From positions 27,544,501-27,608,500 of the forward strand of contig NC_091251.1 of NCBI RefSeq assembly GCF_042477335.2: a stretch of DNA of 64,000 nt. The letters are read 5' to 3'. The notes under the pieces were generated by a model. It was not told the DNA's origin. It did no database searches and worked only from the letters and a program-made list of their open reading frames with translations. Shown in pieces: positions 45,001 through 59,227 of the stretch. Within the stretch, counting starts at the first letter, position 1. Every line of letters begins with the position of its first letter. The stretch comes from Ovis canadensis. Its lineage: Eukaryota; Chordata; Mammalia; Artiodactyla; Bovidae. The translations under genes were made by a program, and so were the position numbers.

Positions 45001-46495
45001 ATTTTGTCTGAGCCTTCTTCAATCTGTCTTTTTTTGTTTATGTATTATTACAATTATGGATTCATTAGCTGCTCTGTCAAGGTAGCTTAGTTTTTTAAAA
45101 CTTACTAAATGACTGTGATCGGCCTGGCACTGTGCCCCACACATACTGTGGAAGATACAGAAAAAAATACAGTTTCTACTTTTGAGGAGCTTACAAACTA
45201 ATTAACAGAAGAATTGATATTCGTGGCCACCTTTCTGCAGACTCACAGCATTCTGAGATTAGTTTGCAGTTTGTTCCAGTCATTTAGGCATTTCAGAAGT
45301 AGAGGAAGAAAGTGTTATTTGCAAATGTCATGATTTCACTTTACACTCATTCCAGACATTGTGAAAATGTTAGTCTGAATGAGGTGTTAATATGAAGCTC
45401 ACTCACCCCTCAGGGACTGGTTTTTGAGAGGTACTTAGCCAACCCTTCACTTGAGACCCATGGCCAGATAGGGACAGACAGGTTCTCTGTGGGCTTTAGC
45501 TTAGTGTTTCCTAATTTTTAGTAATTTATGTATCATCTTCACAGTTGTTTGCCAGATTGTTCATCACTTATCCTGTTGTTTTCCTAATATTAAAAAAACA
45601 ACAACAACAACTCACTTCTTAGCTTCGTCTTAAGCAACAGCAACCTGTATGATAATGGGTTTGATACAATCCTTTGTGTGTGTGTGTGAGAGAGACATGC
45701 ACAGATATTACAATAACTTCTTTTAAAAAGTCTATAATCTGCCTAAAAACATCTATAAAACCTTGAAAACTAAAGTGAATTCATAATAGAGCCTCAAGGG
45801 AGAAAGAGCCACCCACCTAGGTTAAGCCTGGTATTTGAGTCCTTGTACTAATTTTTAGGAGTAACATTTGAGATTATTTTACTTATGACTTACTCTGTTA
45901 AGATTAAAGTTGACATAGATGAGGGGATAAGAAGAAAAGTTACATGAATAGAAATGAAAGAAGAACCTTTAGTTGTAGAATGGGAAGCTGTTAAGAGTGT
46001 TACAAAAATGGACCAGAACAAAGGAGAGGCGTCATGTGGTCTTGGAATATTGTGCTGGTTTGCGTTCTGAGGGCCTGACTGCGCAATGCCAGAGTTTGTG
46101 GGGAACTCTTGTCCTAGAAGAAGTTTGCTGACATGGATAGGAAGGAGAACAGGACCTCTGGGAATTTTGTCGAGTGCTCTTTTAAAATCAGTGCTAGTAC
46201 AAATCCTTAAATGTCCAGATAGAGGAAAGGCGTAGGGGCACAGTGTCACTTGACTTCATTTAGAAAGTCATTTCCAGTGTATATTTCAAGGAAGTACATA
46301 TGATCTAATAAATGATTTTAGGACTTTGGTTAAAATAAAGCTAATCATTTACACTGAATGAATTTTTATTTTCAGTTCAAATGCTTGAACCAGACAATAG
46401 ATGAGTTTAGGTTTGTGATCAGAAATGTTATTTTTATACATTTTATTTTAAAAGGCGAATGCCAGATTAATGTTGCTTGATTTTTCAGATGAAAT

Positions 46496-46554
46496 ACATG
46501 TGTGTGTCTGTGTGTGTGTGTGCGCATGCGTGCGTGCGTGCGTGCGCGCGTGCT
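46496..46554 (+). repeat. (TG)n/(CG)n alternating purine-pyrimidine repeat
   Basis: TG repeats pass into GCGTGCGTGCGTGCGTGCGC. Nearly 55 bases alternate purine and pyrimidine, a sequence type prone to Z-DNA. It directly abuts an antisense Bov-tA. Confidence 0.9.
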
Positions 46555-46752
46555 TGGTCACTTAGTCGTGTCTGACGGTTGAGACCCCATAGACCATAGC
46601 TTGCCAGGCTCCTCTGTCCATGGGATTCTCCAGGCAAGAATACTGGAGTGGGTTGCCATTTCCTTCTCCAGGGGATCATCCCCACCTAGGAATCGAACCT
46701 GGGTCTCCTGCATTGTAGGCAGATTCTTTACTGACTGAGCTGTGAGGGACCC
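46553..46752 (-). mobile_element. Bov-tA SINE, antisense
   Basis: CACTTAGTCGTGTCTGACGG, CAGGCAAGAATACTGGAGTG, GGAATCGAACCTGGGTCTCC and AGATTCTTTACTGACTGAGC are reverse Bov-tA, full length. Confidence 0.9.
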
Positions 46753-47207
46753 CCTAAAATTTGTAATTTTAGACCAGAAAGATCAGTGTTTTATAGTGCT
46801 TCTCCCATACTCATTAAGTAAATATTGCATTTGATTATATTTTTATTTACTTTCTAGGAATACTTATAGAAAGTAAATATTTTTGGTATTTTGTTTTGAG
46901 GCAGTATGCAGCTATAACTTTAGCTGTATTTTATGGACAAAAAATGTCATAAGTATTAGGATTATTAGTCCCTTTAATCTTTTTAGTGCTGATTAAGGTG
47001 TAGAAATTTAAAAATTACTAAGGGTAATGTTCCTGAAGGACATTCTGCAGTGAATATTTTTGTCATTAAGTATTTCAAAATTTTTATTGCCTCAATAAAA
47101 ATAGATAATTGAAACTTTTTCTAGGCTTCTGTCATATCACTGTAGGGAAAATGGAAATTAATAGATTACATTGGAAAAAAGTATTAAATGATTATAAAAA
47201 CCAAGTG

Positions 47208-47420
47208 ACGTTGTTGTTTAGTTGCTAAGTCATGTTCAACTCTTTTGTGACTCCGTGGGCTGAAGCCCACCAGGCTCCTCTGTTCATGGGATTTCCCAGG
47301 CAAGAATAGTGGAGTGGGTTGCCATTTCCTTCTCCAGGGGATCTTCCTGACCCAAGGATGGAAACTGCGTCTTCCACACTGCAGGCAGATTCTTTACCAC
47401 TGAACCACCTGGGAAGCCCA
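47208..47420 (-). mobile_element. Bov-tA SINE, antisense, with target duplication
   Basis: A full reverse Bov-tA from GTTGTTTAGTTGCTAAGTCA to CACTGAACCACCTGGGAAGC. CAAGTGA flanks it on both sides (47201-47207 and about 47420-47426), which marks the insertion site. Confidence 0.92.
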
Positions 47421-47469
47421 AGTGAAGTATATACTTGTAATTTAACTTTTAATCCTATGTCAGAGTGTG

Positions 47470-47577
47470 AGTGTGTGTGTGTGTGAGTTGCTTAGTTGTA
47501 TCTGACGCTATGCTACCCTATAGACTGTAGCCTACCAGACAAGAACACTGGAGTGGGTTGCCATTTCCTTCTCCAAA
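47470..47577 (-). mobile_element. BOV-A2/Bov-tA fragment with internal deletion
   Basis: A GT run, then GTTGCTTAGTTGTATCTGAC, GACTGTAGCCTACCAGACAA and ACACTGGAGTGGGTTGCCAT. The usual CCAGGCTCC-to-CCAGGCAAG block has been lost by a deletion between short repeats. Confidence 0.8.
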
Positions 47578-47587
47578 AGGAACTATA

Positions 47588-47722
47588 GAAAGAAAGAAAG
47601 AAAGTGAAGTTTCTCAGTTGTGTCTGACTCTTTGCGACCTCATGGATGGTAGCCTACCAGGCTCCTCCATCCATGGAATTTTCCAGGCAAGAGTACTGGA
47701 GTAGGGTGCCATTTCCTTCTCC
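47588..47722 (-). mobile_element. BOV-A2 unit, antisense, with (GAAA)n edge
   Basis: A GAAA run (47588-47603), GTGAAGTTTCTCAGTTGTGT, TCTTTGCGACCTCATGGATG and GAGTACTGGAGTAGGGTGCC match the second BOV-A2 unit. With the preceding fragment it may form one rearranged dimer. Confidence 0.85.
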
Positions 47723-48093
47723 CTTATGTCATTAGTAGTGGGGAATTTGAGGCCAGAAAAAAAATTTTAAATCACTTTTTTTTTTCCATTTTAAAATGGG
47801 GGTCCTATTTATCTTATATGGTTATTGCAAAAGATAATACATGTGAATGCTTATTTTAGTACGACAGTTCTTGAGTTTTATTTAGTTTTGGTTCCTATTC
47901 CTGGCATGTAACAATTTTTTATATTTAAGAAGGGCAAGGAAACTTTTGTAACTATGTAAATATAACTCTTTTAACTATGTATCAATTTTTTGGGTAGATT
48001 ACATTAACAAGCAGATTGGGGAAAAAAAGCTTTTTAAATGGAAACATGTTTGAACAATGGCATGTACTGTTTCCTCACATTTGATGCATTATA

Positions 48094-48129
48094 TAGTCGG
48101 ACACGACTGAGCGACTGAACTGAACTGAT
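48094..48129 (+). mobile_element. BovB/Bov-tA 3' tail remnant
   Basis: AGTCGGACACGACTGAGCGA followed by CTGAACTGAACTGA is the extreme 3' end of BovB, standing alone as a severely 5'-truncated insertion. Confidence 0.8.
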
Positions 48130-48319
48130 AGTTTCCAAAGATTTTTGTGTTTTTAATCTCATATAAGCCTTTTAGTTATATGTCTTTAAAATGGGCTTAA
48201 TAATGGTTATCTACCTTATAGGATTATTGGGAGAAGGTTATAATGAGAATTAAATGTGCTCTATTGCTTAGTACAGTGCCTGACACATTGACATTATTAA
48301 CTCTGTGTTCAAACTCTTT

Positions 48320-50090
48320 CTTTAAATTGACTTGTGTCTCTTTTGTTTTTAAATTATATCTATTTTTAGTTAAGGTATAATATCAAGTAAGGTGCATAAA
48401 TCTTGTGTATAAATGTTATAAAACTTTCATTTGCTTACATCCATGTAATCACTTTCTAGATCAATAAGCAGAACATTGATGTCACTTTAAAAGTTTCCCT
48501 TGTGCCCTTTCTCAGTCATTTCCTCTCCCTTCCCCTCCCAGAAGCAATGATTATTCTGACTTCTATCTCTGTAGATTAGTTCTGCCTATACTTGAACTTC
48601 CTATAAATGGAGTCATACAGTGTACTCTTTTTTTTCTGTCTGGCTTCTTTTTGTTTAAGACAGTATCTATGAGAGTCACCCACTGAGTTGCATGTATAGG
48701 TATTTTTAAAATGTTTTATAATATTATGTTATATGAATGTATGGCAGTTTATTTATCCTGTTGACAGATATTTTGGTTGTTTTTAGTATTTGACTATTAT
48801 AAATTGCGTTGGTATGAACATGTTTGTATATGTCTTCTGGTGGAATTTGTGTTCATTTCTCTTAAGTATATACCAAGGGGTGGGACTGTTGGCTCATAGG
48901 GTTGGTGTATGTTTAATACTTTCTCAAGCAGTCAACCACCAAAGTGGTTGAACCAGATTATATTCCCACTAGAAATTTCCATCAACAGGAGGGGTTTCAG
49001 TTACTTCACATCCTGGCCAATACTTGGTATTGTCATGTCAGTATTATTTATTTCATCTATTCTAGTGAAAGTGTATTGGTAACTCCTGGTTTTAATTTGC
49101 ATTTCCTTGCTGAGTAATTATCTTGAACATCTTTTCATATGTTTATTGGTTGTTTGAATATATACTTTTGAAGTATACTTCTTCAGTCTTTTCACATTCT
49201 TTAAAAAAATGCAGTTGTTTGCTTTTTTAGTGATTTATCAGATAATCGATTGTAGATATCTCCAGTGAGTGGATTGCTGGTCACTTTCTTTAAAAAATTT
49301 TTTTTTAATTTTTTGAAGTCTAATCAGTTTTTTTCTTATGGTTTTTTTTTTGCATTATGTTTAAGAAATCATCAACCCCAAGGTCATAAAGATAGTCTTT
49401 TTTTTTTTTTTAAGAAGCTTTTATTGTTTTGTTTCACATATTATAGGTCTTTGCCACTTTGAAATTTTTGTGAGTAGGGTCAAGTTTACTTATTTTCCAA
49501 GCAGATGTCTAGTGGCTGCTTCTTCACTATTTATTAAAAAGACCATACTTTATACCTGAATTTCAGTGGACCTTTGGTCATTAATCTGTGTTCCTGTATA
49601 TGTGAATCTGTTCCTAGGGTGGGGTTTTTGGTTGTTTTCTTTTGATTAGTGTTTATCTATCCTTGTGCCAGTGACACACCATCTTACTGTATTTTGTCCT
49701 CCAACTTTATTTTTCTTTCAAGATTATCTTGGTGGTTCTGGGTCCTTCCTTTGTGTCACTCTATACATTTTAGAGTTGGCTTTTCAGTATCTACACACAT
49801 GTGGAGGCATGCACACACACATATGCCTACTGGGGTTTTGATTTGGATTGCATTGAATCTGTAGATTATTTTGGCGGAGAATTGACATCTTAACATTCTT
49901 GAATCTCCAAAACAATAAACATGGACTATTTCTTCATTTCTTTAAGTCTTTGATTTATCTCAGGAATGTTTTATAGTTTTCAGTATAGAGTAGAGGTCTT
50001 GTACATTTTTCATTAGATTTACTATTAGACATTGGTATTTTCTGGTGCTTTTGTAAATTGTATTCTTTTTTGACTGAAAGAAAACTTTTT
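48320..50090 (-). mobile_element. old L1 (ORF2 end and 3' region), antisense
   Basis: Reverse L1 words run for about 1.8 kb: TATAAATGGAGTCATACAGT, TATTTGACTATTATAAATTG, then TTCCCACTAGAAATTTCCAT, GTTTTAATTTGCATTTCCTT, TTTGATTTGGATTGCATTGA and CTGTAGATTATTTTGGCGGA. No coding frame survives. Confidence 0.88.
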
Positions 50091-50244
50091 TAAGAAAACA
50101 TTTTTGAATTTTGTGATTATAATCATGGCAATAAAGATGTAATAAGTGAATTTTAATTAAACTAAATTGTCTGCAAAAGCTACAGTCGGCAACCACTGAA
50201 TCATTTCAACTGATGCATGTCTCATTCTCTTGATTCATTCTTTT

Positions 50245-50577
50245 TTAAGATTTGTTTGTGTATTTTTATTCTTTTGGCTCCGGTGGGTCTTCGTGGCTGT
50301 AGTGGGCTTTCTCTGGTTGTGGTGGGCGGGCCTCTCATTGCAGTGGCTTCTCTTGTTGGGAGTGTGGGCTCCAGGTAGGCTTCCCAGGCTTCGGTCGCTG
50401 TGGTCCGGGGCTCAGCAGTCACGACTCTTGGGCTCTAGAGCATAGGCTCAGCAGTTGTGGCGCGCAGGCTTTGTTGCTCTGCAGCTTGTGGAATCTTCCT
50501 GGATCCCTTGTGGGATCTAACCAGTGTCCCCTGCATTGAAAGGTGCATTCTTTACCACTAGATGACCAGGGAACCCC
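50245..50577 (-). mobile_element. CHR-1-type SINE, antisense, full length
   Basis: TTTTGGCTCCGGTGGGTCTT, GTCGCTGTGGTCCGGGGCTC, TTGTGGCGCGCAGGCTTTGT and ACCACTAGATGACCAGGGAA are reverse CHR-1. CTCTTGATTCATTCTTT (from 50228) and CTCTTGATTGATTCTTT (from 50578) form a 17-base target duplication with one mismatch. Confidence 0.9.
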
Positions 50578-51434
50578 CTCTTGATTGATTCTTTAGTTTA
50601 AAAAATTAATTAACAATTAAATGACATTTTAAAAATGAAAATTTAAAAGGAAACTTCAGAAGTATTCAAATTTATTTTGAGGACTGTTTTCCATACAGTA
50701 AAATGTACAGATTTTTCTTACGCAATTTGATAAATTTTTTTCCCCTAAATATCCACCCGTGTCGCCACTACCCAGTTCAAAATATAGGACATTGCTAGTA
50801 GCTTTAAGCCCCTTCCGAATCAATCCTACACTCTCCCCCATAGATAACCATATAGGTAGCTGTTACTGAGAATGCTTTTACTTATAGAAATTTTGCTTCA
50901 TTATTTGAAACTAAAGAAGTAATTGCTTGGATGTTTATAAAGTATGGCTTTTATTTTCAGTAGAAGTGATAGACAGTATTGATAGTTGGGGTTGAACTAT
51001 GATTTTTTTTTTTACCAAGTAGATTGTACTTTTTTTACTTCATAGGATATATAATTTGACCTGTGTTGTATCATTCATGTTGTAAGGAGCAGTAATTATT
51101 TCATTTTCATTGCTTTAGTAGAGTATGTACATACTTACTAGTTTAGATAATCCTAGGTAAAATTATCTGCTCAAATACTTCTCTTGACACAGTGTCTAAC
51201 AACATTAATACAGAGATTGTGGTGGCTTTCTTACTGATATACTGAGAGAAACTGTGGTACCTGAGGGTGTTGGGAGGGAGGAACGTTCTGTGCTCCTCTA
51301 AGAGCCAGGGAATCAGCTTGGTGGTAAAGAAATTACAAAACTTTGTACATTTCCTCTGTTTTCTGAAATTTATGTACTTCTGCTAGTAGGAAATCAGTGA
51401 CTCTTTTTATTTTTTCTTTAAGTTTTTATACTGT

Positions 51435-51535
51435 GGAAATACTAATAATCGCTCACATTTATTGAGTTCATACTAGGTACAAGTACTATGCTGAGTGCTT
51501 TACTTAAATAACCTGATTTTATTTTCACCGAAACT
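51435..51535 (-). repeat. MIR fragment, antisense
   Basis: CTCACATTTATTGAGTTCAT, ACTATGCTGAGTGCTTTACT and ATAACCTGATTTTATTTTCA are reverse MIR, ending about 120 bases before exon 2. Confidence 0.65.
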
Positions 51536-51633
51536 AATGTTTAACTAATGCTCTGTAGACTTGAGGTTTGGGATCAGTGTAAATGATTCCATCCTTTAAA
51601 TTTATGCTAGGGCAGGTGACCCCCATTTTCTAA

Positions 51634-53292
<1,659 letters not shown>

Positions 53293-56200
53293 GTGACTGG
53301 ATATGTAAAATCGTTTAATGTGGTGCTAAAAAGTAAAGGACTTTAATCACAGACAATAGAATTATGTGTTCATAAATTCTACTTTTCTTTCCACTACCCC
53401 TCCTCCCTACGTATCCTTCCTTAGTTTTGTATTTGGTCTTCTTGTCTCATGTGGTTATTGATTTCAAATACACTTTAAACAAAGCCACATTGTTTAGTGT
53501 AACTATAATCTTAAGGTGTTTGGATATTGGTCACTTAGCTATTTTTTTTTTAAGGACTATAAAATATTTTGTTTATATAACAAGGGACATTTATGATTTA
53601 AAGTTGATAAATGTTTTACCAAAATTGCCTAGAAAAGCATTTCTGTTAAGCCTGTGTCAGCATGTTCCCCTTTGCAGCAGTTTTGAGGATTTCATGAAGG
53701 AAAACAACTAAAAGAAGCATTAAAAGTAATGAAATATCCAGATGTTCTGCACATGCCAAACTGCGATAGGTGGTTTCCACTCTTCCATTATTTATGGGAA
53801 ATGATACAACACATAATGACATCGGGAGGATTTTTTAAAAGGATAGCTGCAGATTAATCTGAAAAATGTGCTAACTTAATAATAGTTAATAATTCGTAAA
53901 GTTGAATCCATTGAAATTGTTGAATTATGCTCGGTGATACATACAAAATAGTAATCTTAAGCAACTTTTCAGAGAATATTGATGGACTATTTGCCTTTGA
54001 GCTTGGATTCTAAAATGCATAGATATCTCTGTTTTGATGTGATTAATCTAAATTCCAGCAGTCAACATTTGATTCAGCTCACAGACATGTAAAAATTATG
54101 ATTGCTGTGTTTTCTCCTATGAAACAAGTTGTCAGATTACAGTTATGCATTCTGTTTTTGTCCCCTTCTCCCTCTCTTCTTGTGTGGTATCTTTTCAAAT
54201 TGAAAACTGCTTTTCCAGAGGGCATTATTTGTGCCTCCCTAAGGTTTTTATGACAGGTGAAAAGGAACTGGGATATTTTTTTCACTTTCTTCATTTAGTC
54301 TGTGATAAGAAGTAGAAAAATTACTAGAATGGTATCGACTCAATGTTTTTGATGATGAAAATAATTCTCATTGCCATTTTGAAAGTTATTTCTCTGAGGG
54401 CAGCAAATTTTGAAACCAGAAAATGTCACTTATTCCGACAGGTTTTACAGAGGTCTTTATGGTTTTGGTTTTGTTTTAATGGCAACATTTTGACTGTCAG
54501 ACTAAAAGAATATTCTGTGATTATCTTTAAGCATCACAGAAATTCAAGGGTACATACCTATTTCTTTCAATGTTAAAAATGATAAGTAAAATTAGCTATA
54601 TCTGTATTTTTTTCTCTAGTGCCAAATGAATGCCTTAGCTACTCATAGTGCATGGTACTGTAAGTGAAGACCTGCAGCTTTTTTTCTTTAATGAAAAGCA
54701 TTATAATGGTGTAGCAACATCAAATATAAAATTAAACAACAAGATTTCAGTTAACATTTTATGTATAGATATTGCTTTGTGAAGTCTAAGAAAAAGGTTG
54801 CAGCTGGATCAGTATAAAAGAGAATGACCAAGCCAAAATCAGCACCTAGGGCCTTAAAGAAAATAGAGATACCCCATGAAATGAGATACTCTGAAGGATG
54901 GGAGGGAATGGATGGGGGACTTTAAAAACCTATTCCCCCAAGAATGCAGGGTACTTTTACTGTTGCTGTAGTTATGCTTTGCGTGTCTCCTTGCTTCAGT
55001 TAGGAATGTTTTGATGGTGAATTCTGCCATAGTAATCTGCTTCTGTTTTCCTGACCTGGGAATTTTACAAGAAAGGTTTTTAAGATGGTCTAAAGGGAAG
55101 TATTTGATCCCTAATTTGAAAATTACTGGCCTTGATCTTCCTGGTGTGAATCAAGGAGCTAGTGTACCTTGCTCTTGGCAACTCTCATGGCCTGAAAGAG
55201 AAAAGGCCCATCCTCCAGGTGGGTGAATCACACCTTTTTCGCAGCTCTGAACAGACCCTGTATTTTTCAGACTTCAAGGCCTGCTTACTTGACAGTCTGA
55301 GGAATAGCTGTGATACTTGGTATTTACTTGGTTCCATTATTAATGCATATGATTTTTAAACATCAGAACTTAAAATATCAGATAATGTTGCATGTTTTAT
55401 AAAACATTTCATCCCTTTGGCTACCCAGGATGAGAACTATTTTAGGTATTACGTACTTATTAAATGAGAATAATGATTATCTGTACATATTCAGACAACA
55501 AAATATAATGGTACTCAGTGTTTTTGAGAAGGGGGGACCGAATGCTGGGGAGAGTAAAACTGCTGATTGAGATGCTGACAAAGTTGACTTTGAAGACAGT
55601 GGGATAGATGATGAATTTTGCTAATGGTAACAGATTTTTTTTTAAAACTATTCTATAGCAGTACATTGTTCACTATATTGCTAAGGATCTAATTCTGTCT
55701 TGTAAAACAAATCCAAATATGTATTGTGAAACACCTGTATAAAACCATTCTTGAAACAAGTGATCTACATGCCTGTTTTTTTTTAAATTTGTTTTTGATA
55801 GAATTATTTTAAAATGTGTTTAGCAAAACCCTTCCCAAACTTAAGTTTCTTTTTTTTTAAAGGGAAATAAATAGGTAAGAAAGGTGATAGTTCTGTATCT
55901 CAGCTTCTCTGAGAACTCTGGGCTATTGCTGTTTTTTTAGCCACTTTTGTCATTTTGTGTTTATTATTGGTAGAATTGTGTCTTAGATTATAAATCTTCC
56001 TCGATAAATTACAAATTCAGTCAAAACTTATTGCTTAATAATTGTCATAAAATTGAATTAGAGACCCAGGTGGATGAATGCCTGGGCAAACCATGTGAAA
56101 CCTGGGTGGGTTTTGCACTTAAGCATTGGTAAAATTGATCTCTTGAATTTAGGTAACTGTATAATTCAAGGAATGGGCCAACAAATCCATCCTTAGACTG

Positions 56201-57671
56201 ATAAAGGGGAAATTTTTGGCCTAAGAGCTCTGAAACAACATTGTTTTCTGTCTACCCTGGATTGCTTTCTCACAGGCCACAGTCCATAAGGTTTTTTGCT
56301 GTGTGAACTTCAACCAGCCAATGAAAAAGCAAGCTTTGGTCTTGTTTATTTCTGGGAAGGGTTTTATTTCATTACACTGATAGTTGATTAGTAACTTGGT
56401 AATTATGAGAAACTTAGGTCTGCTAGCACTGTTTGAAGTAAAATGTGATTTGGGGTCAGCAGCTGCATAAGTATCAATTCTGCATTTGGCAAGTGTTTTT
56501 GAAAATTAGATCCCAAGGGAACAACAGCCTGTCACTAGTCTCCACCTCAGCTGAGGCAGCTACTTTAGGAATAAGGTTGCTTTGGGTTATTTGAGCAGAA
56601 ACAGTTCTTTCTCGGGGAAAGGGGCAGGGTGAGGAGTGAGTTACTGGACCTTGGATTACTTTGCTGGCTTTAGAAGCAGCCAGTGATTGGACTAGAGAGG
56701 AGATGGATAAAAGTATAAAGGACTTGCTTTTAAGGTAGATTTTCTGTAAAAACCTTGAGTGTTCCTTTCAGGCTAGCCAGATGTGTCAATGTACAGATGA
56801 CTATTCCATTTTCCTCACTGATTATACTGTAACATTAAAATGGGTTAAAACAAAACTCTGCCTTTTGTTCTATGAAAAGTTATTAGTCCATAAGGTTTTA
56901 AGCTGTGTGTTTACTCCTGCTTTGAAAATGCACAGCCCTGCTCTGGATACCCTCTCTGGAAGGTAGAGAGCTCCTAATGTGTGTGGCACATTGCCGGGCT
57001 TTCTCATACATTGCTGGCAGATTTGCCCAAATCTTCAGATGGGCTGGGTAGTACAGTATCTTCTCCAAATGTGGGATCTGAAATAAATACTTGTGGATAG
57101 TGGCGATAGATATATTAATTTTTAAAACTGTAAATGTCTAGTCCTAGGTTTGTGGTGTGTTCGTTTGTGTTAATGTGTAGGGAAGGAACACTGACTTGAT
57201 GGTTACGAGGAGTGTATCTTGATGTGTGTGCAGGGGTGAGACTCGCTAAATTTTTAACAGCTTTTCATTTAGGGGTAAGTCACGTTTTGAGTGGCCTAAT
57301 CAAAAAAATGAAGGAGCGAAGATAACAAGCTTTGCCAAGTGATGAACAAGGTTTTGTATCTGTTTTTTATCAGGTGTTGTAGAATTTGTGCATGGCCTTT
57401 TTTGTTGTTGCTTAGTAATTGGTAGAGAAGAAAAGATGAGTGAGAAAAATCTTAGCTTTGCTAACCAGTCTTTTCAGACGTCCATAGCTGAGGAGTAAAA
57501 TCTGACTGGCTTAACATAGTGAAAGAGCCTATCTTTTATAACACTCACCTCATCCTGCAATCCTCCACATAGAAGAATTACGTTGTTGTATTCTAGTAAT
57601 TCACTGTGATTTATAACAAACCAGTGATGTCATCCTGTTGTGCACTTTTGTCAAACCATTTACGTGATTTT

Positions 57672-57677
57672 AATAAA
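57672..57677 (+). terminator. FEM1B polyadenylation signal (AATAAA)
   Basis: A canonical AATAAA in GATTTTAATAAACATAG. It could serve as the main or a proximal signal. Another AATAAA lies at about 57081. Confidence 0.45.
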
Positions 57678-57859
57678 CATAGTAAACTTGCTGACTGCAC
57701 CAGAGGTCTGTTAGTGATTTATATATTGCATGGCATTTTCTATTTGAGTTTGACATGTAGAATCATTTTTAATTTCGTAGTAATCGATAGTCCTAATAGC
57801 CCAGCTAATTTGAAACTAACAATATTGCTGTGTAAAAAGAAAAAATGGTGTTTGTGTTC

Positions 57860-57865
57860 AGTAAA
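57860..57865 (+). terminator. FEM1B distal polyadenylation signal (AGTAAA variant)
   Basis: AGTAAA is followed 10-20 bases later by an A-rich stretch suited to cleavage at about 57880, and then by the GT-rich GTGTGTGTCTTT (57889-57900), a typical downstream element. This arrangement supports the 3' end of the long transcript. Confidence 0.5.
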
Positions 57866-57939
57866 TGTTTGAAAAAAACTGCCTTGAAGTGTGTGTCTTT
57901 ATTGTTCAGTGTTGAGATGATATTTTGTCAAATTCATTT

Positions 57940-58960
57940 TTTTAAAAGTTGTGAAAGTTGTACATGGGGGAAAAATTCAGATAGTTAAGAAAAATTCAAA
58001 TAGTAAAAAGAAAAAAATTTCATCTCTCTTTGCCTCCCATTTGGACTCTTCAGAGGATACTCACTAGTTTTTTGAGTAGCTTCCCAGAATTTTTCTGTGT
58101 GTATATATGTATTTTTTCTCCTGCTTTTAAAAATGTAAATGGACTTTTAACTTTCCTACACTATTCTGCATCTTGTCATTTTCATTGAGTATATCTTAGA
58201 CATTTTTTCATTTTGGTATGTATAGATTTTTTAAAAGAACAAATTTATAGCATTTAATTCTACATATGAACTTAAAATTTATTTAACCAGGCCTTCCTGT
58301 TGGATTTTTAGGTTTTCAGTTCATTGATATTCTAAATACTGTTTCAGACAGTGAACATCCTTGTGTACTGTTTTTTCATAGAACAAACTCATTTCTAGCC
58401 CTGGAACTTCTGGTTTAGTAACTGAGTGTTAAAAATCCTGACGGGTGAGCCAGTTGCCTTCCATCTCCCTACATCCTTATTGACATCAGAGGTTATCTCA
58501 TCATTCAGCTTTTGCTAAGATGATGGAAATGGAAAATATTATTTCATGGTTTTGATTTGAGTTCCGTTATTATGAATGAGGTTGACATATATTTACTGAC
58601 CTTTTAAATTTGTTTGCTTTTGGGCTGTGGTCTTTTTCTTGCTGTGTGTTAGAAATTGGAAGTTTTCTCTCATACATCACAGCTTGTAGTTTGTTTTTAA
58701 GTATAGTAGTTTTTACGTGTTCTGAATTTTGTATCTTGCTTGCAGAGTCTTCTCCATCCCAAGCTCATGCATCTTTTTTAACCCATGTTCTCTCCTAGAG
58801 CTGTTCCCTCCCATGTCTCTCTCTCTTCCCCGCTCCCTGCCACTTCCTCCTCTCCTCTTGTTCTTCGGTTTAAATCTTTTTATCTACCTGGAATTTATTT
58901 TGATTAAGGATCCAGCTAGCCAAGAGCTCTTTTATTTTCCACTGATTTGAATCCAAAGTT
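57940..58960 (-). mobile_element. old L1 3' region, antisense
   Basis: AATTTATTTAACCAGGCCTT, then TTTTAGGTTTTCAGTTCATT, ACAGTGAACATCCTTGTGTA, TATTATGAATGAGGTTGACA and ATCTACCTGGAATTTATTTT are reverse L1-type words in order. It starts just after the FEM1B 3' end. Confidence 0.75.
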
Positions 58961-59044
58961 CAAATGCCCATAAAGTAATTGGATCTGTTTTTGGCTTCTC
59001 TGTTCTACTGTGTTGCCCTGGCAGTGGTGGGACCCTGAGGAGTA

Positions 59045-59205
59045 TTGTCTGGGCTCTGTGACCTCAGGCAAGTTGCTTTTCGATGTTGGCTTCAGTTTCT
59101 CTACATTGGGACAATAATATCATCTAAGTTGTAGTGAGCAAATGGGAGAATTAATATTCTTAACGTAGTGCCTAAAACTGAGGTGCCTGGTAAATGTTAA
59201 GTACT
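59045..59205 (+). repeat. MIR SINE
   Basis: CTGTGACCTCAGGCAAGTTG, GGCTTCAGTTTCTCTACATT, GGGACAATAATATCATCTAA and CTTAACGTAGTGCCTAAAAC are forward MIR. Confidence 0.75.
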
Positions 59206-59227
59206 AATCTTCGTGGGGCTGATGTTT

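Larger units (their letters stand above)
53293..57882 (+). other. FEM1B: FEM1B 3'UTR
   Basis: About 4.6 kb of AT-rich sequence follows the stop codon without recognisable SINE or LINE insertions, in contrast to all flanking non-coding DNA. Length fits the long 3'UTR known for mammalian FEM1B. Canonical AATAAA signals occur at 57081 and 57672 and a variant AGTAAA at 57860. Short open frames in it are not taken as genes. The end is inferred, not seen. Confidence 0.75.
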
